Assembly: GCF_014495685.1 (NCBI RefSeq)
Contig: NZ_JACTVI010000029.1
Coordinates: 23,223 to 87,222 of the forward strand
DNA length: 64,000 bases
Direction of reading: 5' to 3'
Origin: Streptomyces sp. TRM68367
GTDB taxonomy: Bacteria > Actinomycetota > Actinomycetes > Streptomycetales > Streptomycetaceae
Under the pieces are notes generated by a model. It searched no databases. It saw only the letters and a list, made by a program, of their open reading frames with translations, and was not told the origin of the DNA. Every line of letters begins with the position of its first letter. Within the stretch, counting starts at the first letter, position 1. Of the stretch, positions 59,947 through 64,000 are shown in pieces. Position numbers and translations under genes: made by a program.

Positions 59947-60345
59947 ATGGCGACCATCAAACAGGTCTCGCTGGGCGTGCAGGACGACCGGCGGGCGGGC
60001 GAGTTCTGGCAACGGGCACTGGGGTACGTGCGGCGGCCTCCGCGCTTCGAGGGTGACGACTGGATCGTGCTGGAACCGCCGCCGGGCGTGCCCGGGGCCG
60101 CCATCTCCATGGACGTGAGCGAGAGCCCCGTGCAGGAGTTTCCCCGCATCCACTTCGACCTGGACGCCGGTGAGCGCGATCTCGACGAGGAGGTGGAGCG
60201 TCTCGTGGCGCTCGGGGCGCGGCACGTCGACTGGCCGCACTATCCGGAGAGCCTGCCTCCCGGAGCGCAGCCGTACGTCGTGCTGGCCGACCCCGAAGGC
60301 AACCGGTTCTGTGTGGAAGGGCGGCGCGCGGTGAACGGTCGTTGA
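59947..60345 (+). CDS. VOC (glyoxalase/bleomycin-resistance) family protein
   Basis: The 132-residue protein has the two-repeat VOC layout: IKQVSLGVQDDRRAGEFWQR and LGYVRRPPRFEGDDW in the first half, then FPRIHFDLDAGERDLDEEVE and VVLADPEGNRFCVEG in the second. His and Glu of the second half are plausible metal ligands; the first half has Gln where His is common. It may bind or modify a small molecule. The start ATG 59947 has no clear ribosome site, so a leaderless message is possible. Confidence 0.8.
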   Translation: MATIKQVSLGVQDDRRAGEFWQRALGYVRRPPRFEGDDWIVLEPPPGVPGAAISMDVSESPVQEFPRIHFDLDAGERDLDEEVERLVALGARHVDWPHYPESLPPGAQPYVVLADPEGNRFCVEGRRAVNGR

Positions 60346-60810
60346 TGCCGACGCTCGCCCGGCGGGCACCTGGCGCTGTCCGCCGGGGGCACGAGCCCCG
60401 ACTCGTACGCCACCACCACCGCTTGTGCCCTGCTGTCCAGGTCCAGCTTGGCCATCGTGCGGTTGTGGTGGGTCTTCAGAGCAGGAACCCGCAGGCTCCG
60501 GCGCGCAGTGCCCCGTACACGTACTCGTCGAGGTCGACGGTGGTCAGCACCAGGATGCGGGGCGCGGGGTCGGCGGCGCGGGCGAGGACGCGTTCGGTGG
60601 CCTCGATGCCGTTCATGCCCGGCATCCGGATGTCCATCAGGATCACATCGGGGCCGGTCTCGGCGGCCAGCAGCACCGCTTCCGCTCCGTCGCCGGCCTC
60701 GCCGACCACCTCGACGCCGGGTGCGGCGCTGTGCATGAGGTGCCGGGTTGCCACCAGCACCGCAGCCGGAAGGGGAGACGCGTGCGCTGCGGTCACCCTG
60801 ACCGTGGAAG
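60342..60810 (-). pseudogene. NarL-family response regulator relic
   Basis: A receiver fragment keeps VEVVGEAGDGAEAVLLAAET, the phospho-acceptor Asp in DVILMDIRMPGMNGIEAT and YGALRAGACGFLL. It then hits a stop at 60476. The last part of a LuxR helix-turn-helix (KTHHNRTMAKLDLDSRAQAV) follows in another frame. The linker and most of the DNA-binding domain are deleted, and the N-terminal acidic pair is also lost. No sensor kinase gene is nearby. Confidence 0.75.
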
Positions 60811-60857
60811 CCCGGGGCGAGCCGGACCGTGGGGGAGCGTCCTGTCTCGGCCCCCCG

Positions 60858-60897
60858 CGGGCCCGGTGACCGGTGGTGCGCCGTGTCACCGGGCCCG
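60858..60897 (-). terminator. terminator hairpin after the LPMO gene
   Basis: A perfect 13-bp stem, cgggcccggtgac (60858-60870) with gtcaccgggcccg (60885-60897) and a 14-base loop, lies 15 bases downstream of the LPMO stop. No T run. Confidence 0.75.
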
Positions 60898-60911
60898 CCC
60901 CTCAGCGTGGT

Positions 60912-62003
60912 TCAGCCGACCCGGCAGGGCAGGGTCGTCGAACTGTCGCCACCGGAGCCCGAGACGACGTAACCGAATGTCGCTTTCTGACCCGGACTCA
61001 GGGAGCCGTTGAAGTTGGCGTTGTGGACCATGACGGACTGGCCGTTGTAGGTGGCGCTGCCGCTCCAGAGGCTCTCCACCTTCTGGCCGGCCGGGAGCGT
61101 CCAGTCGACCATCCAGCCGAGCATCGGGACGGTGCCGGTGTTGGTGACGGTCACCTCGGACTGGTAGCCGCCGTTCCACGTGCCCGTCGTGCGGCGGGTG
61201 GCGGAGCACTCGCCGGGGGCGGGTTCGCTCGGGTTGCCGGGCTGCTTGATGCCGGTGACCTCGCCGTTGCCGCCGTCGAAGACGACGTCGGAGCAGGAGT
61301 AGAAGGTCTCCTGGCTGTCCGAGCGCTGCCAGACCATGTAGATGATGTGGCGGCCCGACTTGTCGGCGGGGAGCTTGCCGGTCCAGGAGTAGTTGGCCTC
61401 GACCGTGCCCGGGGAACCGTTGAGCGGCGGGTGGTCGACCGAGAGGAAGGGCTGCTCCTCCATGTCGTTCCAGGTGAGCGTCTTCGTCGGGTCGAAGCCG
61501 TCCTTGGTGATGTAGACGTAGAACCAACCCGGGTGCGCCGCCCAGGCGTTGTACGAGAAGTCGACGGTCGCACCCGAGGTGAGGTGGGTGAGCGGCCAGT
61601 CCTTGCTGGGCGTGTTGAAGCCGGTGAAGTTGGTGTTGCCGCCGCTGCACAGCTCGCCGTCGGGCACGAAGCCGCGGGTGCGGCCCGCGCCGTCGGAGCG
61701 CAGCACGGAGAACCAGTTGTAGAACGGAGTGGTGCCGCTGACCTGCTGGGCGGCCCGGCAGGCGGGGTTGACCGGCTTGATCTCACCGGTGTCGGTGAGG
61801 CCGTCCTGCCAGCACAGGAAGGTGCGGCTGCCGGGCTTCATGGGCGTGCCGTGGGCTTCCGCCTCGCCGCCGGAGGTCATGACCAGGGCGAGGGCGGGGA
61901 TGGTGGCGAGGAGGGAGACCAGGACCAGGAAGAGGGCTCTCGCGCGGGTGGGGCGTACTGGACGTACTAATCGACGGGAGCCGGAAGTTCTTGCCAGGAT
62001 CAT
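60912..62003 (-). CDS. lytic polysaccharide monooxygenase AA10 with CBM2
   Basis: The 363-residue precursor has a signal peptide ending GEAEA, so the mature enzyme starts at His (HGTPMKPGSRTF), the first ligand of the copper histidine brace. The second His is in YNAWAAHPGWFYVYI. The AA10 domain runs to about residue 245. A Pro/Glu linker then leads to a family 2 cellulose-binding module (CSATRRTTGTWNGGYQSEVT to the final Cys). It oxidatively cleaves crystalline cellulose (or chitin), and CBM2 favours cellulose. A CebR-type operator lies 135 bases upstream. Confidence 0.94.
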   Translation of the reverse strand: MILARTSGSRRLVRPVRPTRARALFLVLVSLLATIPALALVMTSGGEAEAHGTPMKPGSRTFLCWQDGLTDTGEIKPVNPACRAAQQVSGTTPFYNWFSVLRSDGAGRTRGFVPDGELCSGGNTNFTGFNTPSKDWPLTHLTSGATVDFSYNAWAAHPGWFYVYITKDGFDPTKTLTWNDMEEQPFLSVDHPPLNGSPGTVEANYSWTGKLPADKSGRHIIYMVWQRSDSQETFYSCSDVVFDGGNGEVTGIKQPGNPSEPAPGECSATRRTTGTWNGGYQSEVTVTNTGTVPMLGWMVDWTLPAGQKVESLWSGSATYNGQSVMVHNANFNGSLSPGQKATFGYVVSGSGGDSSTTLPCRVG

Positions 62004-62137
62004 GACAGATCAGTCCGTTCCTTCGGGTACGGCCGTGCGGAAGTGGACGTGCCGATGCGCGTGCGGGTGCGCGTGCGCGTGTGTGCGAGGTGCGGGGTGG
62101 GGCGGACCCTCGCGGGCAGGTTCCGGTCCACCCGAAA

Positions 62138-62151
62138 TGGGAGCGCTCCCA
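62138..62151. promoter_or_regulatory. CebR operator upstream of the LPMO gene
   Basis: The perfect 14-bp palindrome tgggagcgctccca is identical to the known Streptomyces CebR box, the site where the cellobiose-responsive LacI-type repressor binds cellulase promoters. It lies 135 bases upstream of the LPMO start in an otherwise gene-free 270-base region, supporting cellulose-linked induction. Confidence 0.85.
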
Positions 62152-62273
62152 CCCCGCTTGGAGCGGAAGGTACCGCCAGCCGCGTCGCTTGTAAACGCCT
62201 GGCGCACGGGGCCGCACGGCCGGGTGCGGCCCCGTGCGCACGCGGTGGTCCTCGCGCCGCCGGTGGGGGTGCG

Positions 62274-63785
62274 TCAGCGGGTCCTGTTGCGGGGGCCTCC
62301 TGCCGTGGTCGTCGCTCGTCGCTGCGCTGAGCGCCGGTCACGGCCGGCGTCCGTCGACGTCAGCTGGACGAGGAGCGGCTGGGCGCCGAAGAGACGGACC
62401 CGCCTCAGGTGGACGGGCGTGAGACCGTGCCGGAGGGCGCCGGTGAGCGCCTGGGCGTCGGGGAGCAGGAGTACGGCCGTGCCGTCCGGGGCGAGGACGC
62501 GGCGCAGTTCCGCCCACCAGCGGGAGGGGTCGGCGGCGAGCAGGCCGCGGGCGGGGGCCTGGGTGCCCCAGGGCGGGTTGCACAGGACGCGGTCGACGCT
62601 CGCGTCGGGGAGGGGGAGGTGGGCGGCGTCGGAGCGGTGGATGGTGAGGGGCGGGGCGGTGTCGCCGGGGGTGGGCCGGGCGTCGCGGGCGTTGGGCAGG
62701 TTGCGAGTGCGGGACGGGGCGTCGGCGGCGTCGGGCAGGGTGTGGGCGGCGTTTGGTGGGAGGTTGCGGACGCCGGACGGGGCGTGGGCGGCGTTTGGTG
62801 GGACACTGCGGACGTCGGACAAAGCGTCGGCGGCGTTGGCGCGGGCCGCGGTGATCGCCTCGGAGGAGAGGTCGAAGCCGTGGTAGCGGGCGCCGGGGTG
62901 GGCGAGCGCGGCCTCGATCAGGAGGGTGCCGGCTCCACAGCACGGGTCGAGGACGACGTCCCCGGGGCGGATGCCGGCCAGGGTCGCCATGGCGGCGGCG
63001 AGCGGCGGGTGCAGGGTGCCCGGGATGGTGCGGTGCTTGTAGGCACGGCGGTGCAGCGGGCGGTCGGCGATTCGCAGCATGAGCGTGGCCCGCGTGCCGT
63101 CCAGGGTCAGCCGCCAGCCCAAGGAGCCCGGCGGGGCCGCGGCCCCTGTGCGCCGCGGGTGATACGCCACCCCGAGCCGCAGCGCCAGCGCCTGGCCGAC
63201 GGCGTCCTCGGCGTCGTACCGGGTGAAGGAGCGGCGGCCGAGGAAGGACGCCGAGACGTCGATGCCGGTGGTGTGGTCCGGCGTTGTCCGGGCACGGCGG
63301 TCCGAGGTCGTGAGGTCGCGCCGGTCCGACGCCGGAGGATCCCGGCGGTCCAAGGTGGCCGGGTCACGCCGGTCCGGCGCCTGGGGGGCGCGGCAGTCCG
63401 GGGCGGTCGGGTCACGTCGGTCCGACGCCCCCGGGTCCTGACGACCCGGCCTCGTCAGGTCACGGCTGTCCGGCACCAGCAGCTCGCGGGCGTCCGGCAC
63501 CGTCAACTCACGGCAGTACGCCAGGAGTTGGTCGGCATCGATGAGGTCGGCAAGCTCGGCCAGGAGCCGCAGGTCTCGCTTGGCCGGGCCGATGTCGGGG
63601 CGTTCGGCGGTGAGCAGGAAGGTGTCGTCCGCGGTGCGTGGCCAGGGTGCGGTCGGCGACGACGCGTGAAAACGGACTTCGCGGTGGTGGATGGCGGTGA
63701 CGGCGCCGAGGCCGGACTCCAGGATCTCGGCGGCGACCAGGTGCTCCAGGCCGCGCAGGCAGCGCGCCACGAGGGGCGTGTGCAT
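62274..63785 (-). CDS. THUMP-type RNA (guanine-N2) methyltransferase-like protein with repeat insertions
   Basis: The 503-residue protein resembles Trm14/RlmL-type enzymes. It has an N-terminal THUMP-like part (LEHLVAAEILESGLGAVTAI) and a Rossmann methyltransferase with GIRPGDVVLDPCCGAGTLLI and the catalytic NPPW in VLCNPPWGTQAPARGL. Two low-complexity inserts break it: 8-residue DRRDP-type repeats at about 95-165, and APSGVRNLPPNAAH-type repeats at about 310-355. Both are loops between core elements, so the enzyme may still work. ATG 63785 has no strong ribosome site. Target RNA unknown. Confidence 0.8.
   Translation of the reverse strand: MHTPLVARCLRGLEHLVAAEILESGLGAVTAIHHREVRFHASSPTAPWPRTADDTFLLTAERPDIGPAKRDLRLLAELADLIDADQLLAYCRELTVPDARELLVPDSRDLTRPGRQDPGASDRRDPTAPDCRAPQAPDRRDPATLDRRDPPASDRRDLTTSDRRARTTPDHTTGIDVSASFLGRRSFTRYDAEDAVGQALALRLGVAYHPRRTGAAAPPGSLGWRLTLDGTRATLMLRIADRPLHRRAYKHRTIPGTLHPPLAAAMATLAGIRPGDVVLDPCCGAGTLLIEAALAHPGARYHGFDLSSEAITAARANAADALSDVRSVPPNAAHAPSGVRNLPPNAAHTLPDAADAPSRTRNLPNARDARPTPGDTAPPLTIHRSDAAHLPLPDASVDRVLCNPPWGTQAPARGLLAADPSRWWAELRRVLAPDGTAVLLLPDAQALTGALRHGLTPVHLRRVRLFGAQPLLVQLTSTDAGRDRRSAQRRATTTAGGPRNRTR
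63275..63514. repeat. 24-bp tandem repeats inside the methyltransferase gene
   Basis: About ten imperfect 24-base units start at 63275, 63299, 63323, 63347 and so on. Most begin ggtccg on the plus strand. Each unit encodes eight residues on the minus strand, such as SDRRDLTT and SDRRDPPA. The 24-base period keeps the frame, so the unit count can change without breaking the gene. Confidence 0.8.
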
Positions 63786-64000
63786 GGTGACGGTACTTCT
63801 CCCACGTCAGCATCGGGGCAGCGCTCCGCTGCCCCGCCTCGCCGGCGACGGGGTTTCCTCGCTTCGCCGACGGCTGCTAACGGAGGTGGAAGAAGTACGT
63901 CATGAGGCTGGAGTCTAGTGGTGTGTCGCTGCTTAATTACGGTGTGTCTGGTTGGGAGGTTGGTGTCTGGCAGATTCCTTCCCCTTTGCCAGACAGGGCT
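63786..64000. other. window end: non-coding, two inverted repeats
   Basis: No gene is seen. A 9-bp hairpin, ggggcagcg (63815-63823) with cgctgcccc (63827-63835), lies upstream of the methyltransferase. From about 63880 the sequence becomes less GC-rich. An 8-bp inverted repeat, gtctggca (63965-63972) with tgccagac (63987-63994), lies near the edge; tgtctgg also occurs earlier as a direct repeat. This could be the margin of another element. Confidence 0.4.

Noticed and set aside
63275..63514. CRISPR-like array
   Set aside because: The 24-base units are contiguous, imperfect and coding, with no spacers.

Overview
This is high-GC DNA with Streptomyces codon usage. Many genes start with GTG, and successive genes often overlap at GTGA, ATGA or TGATG. 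The right two thirds follow, from memory of that genome, the Streptomyces coelicolor chromosome from about SCO6031 (hemE) down to SCO6005 (ngcE): hemE, DUF3000 protein, response regulator, RNase D, fadA-fadB, dxs, xylFGH, rok7B7, ngcEFG. The left 17 kb is accessory DNA. No rRNA, tRNA, CRISPR array or intact mobile element was seen.

Left region (1-17 kb). The window opens inside a TPR-type regulator. A decayed dTDP-rhamnose cassette follows: rmlA is intact, rmlC is frameshifted, rmlB is cut off, and rmlD lacks an internal block. Next comes a compact biosynthetic locus at 3562-16996. It has an inositol-phosphate-synthase-like cyclase, EboC, EboA, EboB, EboE, EboF, trpC, trpD, a MocR-type regulator, trpG, trpE and a class II DAHP synthase. 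Together these would draw erythrose-4-phosphate and PEP through chorismate and anthranilate towards indole-3-glycerol phosphate, beside the ebo genes that in cyanobacteria are linked to moving scytonemin precursors to the periplasm. Two promoter regions in the locus share a two-part motif at identical spacing.

Middle (17-36 kb). A secreted phospholipase A2 and a frameshifted secreted hydrolase precede a rhomboid relic, hemE, a DUF3000 gene, a LuxR-type response regulator and RNase D. An ABC importer with a beta-mannosidase and a LacI repressor forms a mannoside-use unit. fadA-fadB follow.

Polysaccharide block (36-42 kb). A membrane-anchored CBM3-GH16-like protein and a Tat-exported NodB deacetylase converge on a hyaluronan-synthase-like GT2 and a WbpA-type UDP-HexNAc dehydrogenase. 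They read as an exopolysaccharide locus.

Right region (42-64 kb). This holds small conserved genes, a GT39-like membrane transferase, dxs, the xylose importer with its ROK regulator, and the GlcNAc/chitobiose importer with a DasR-type site. A CBM2-tailed AA10 LPMO has a CebR-type site upstream. An RNA methyltransferase carries expanded repeats.

A theme of the window is decay by short deletions: about ten relics, several with both ends of the gene kept and the middle lost, lie between intact genes. Single-base frameshifts in rmlC and the secreted hydrolase could be real or sequencing errors.
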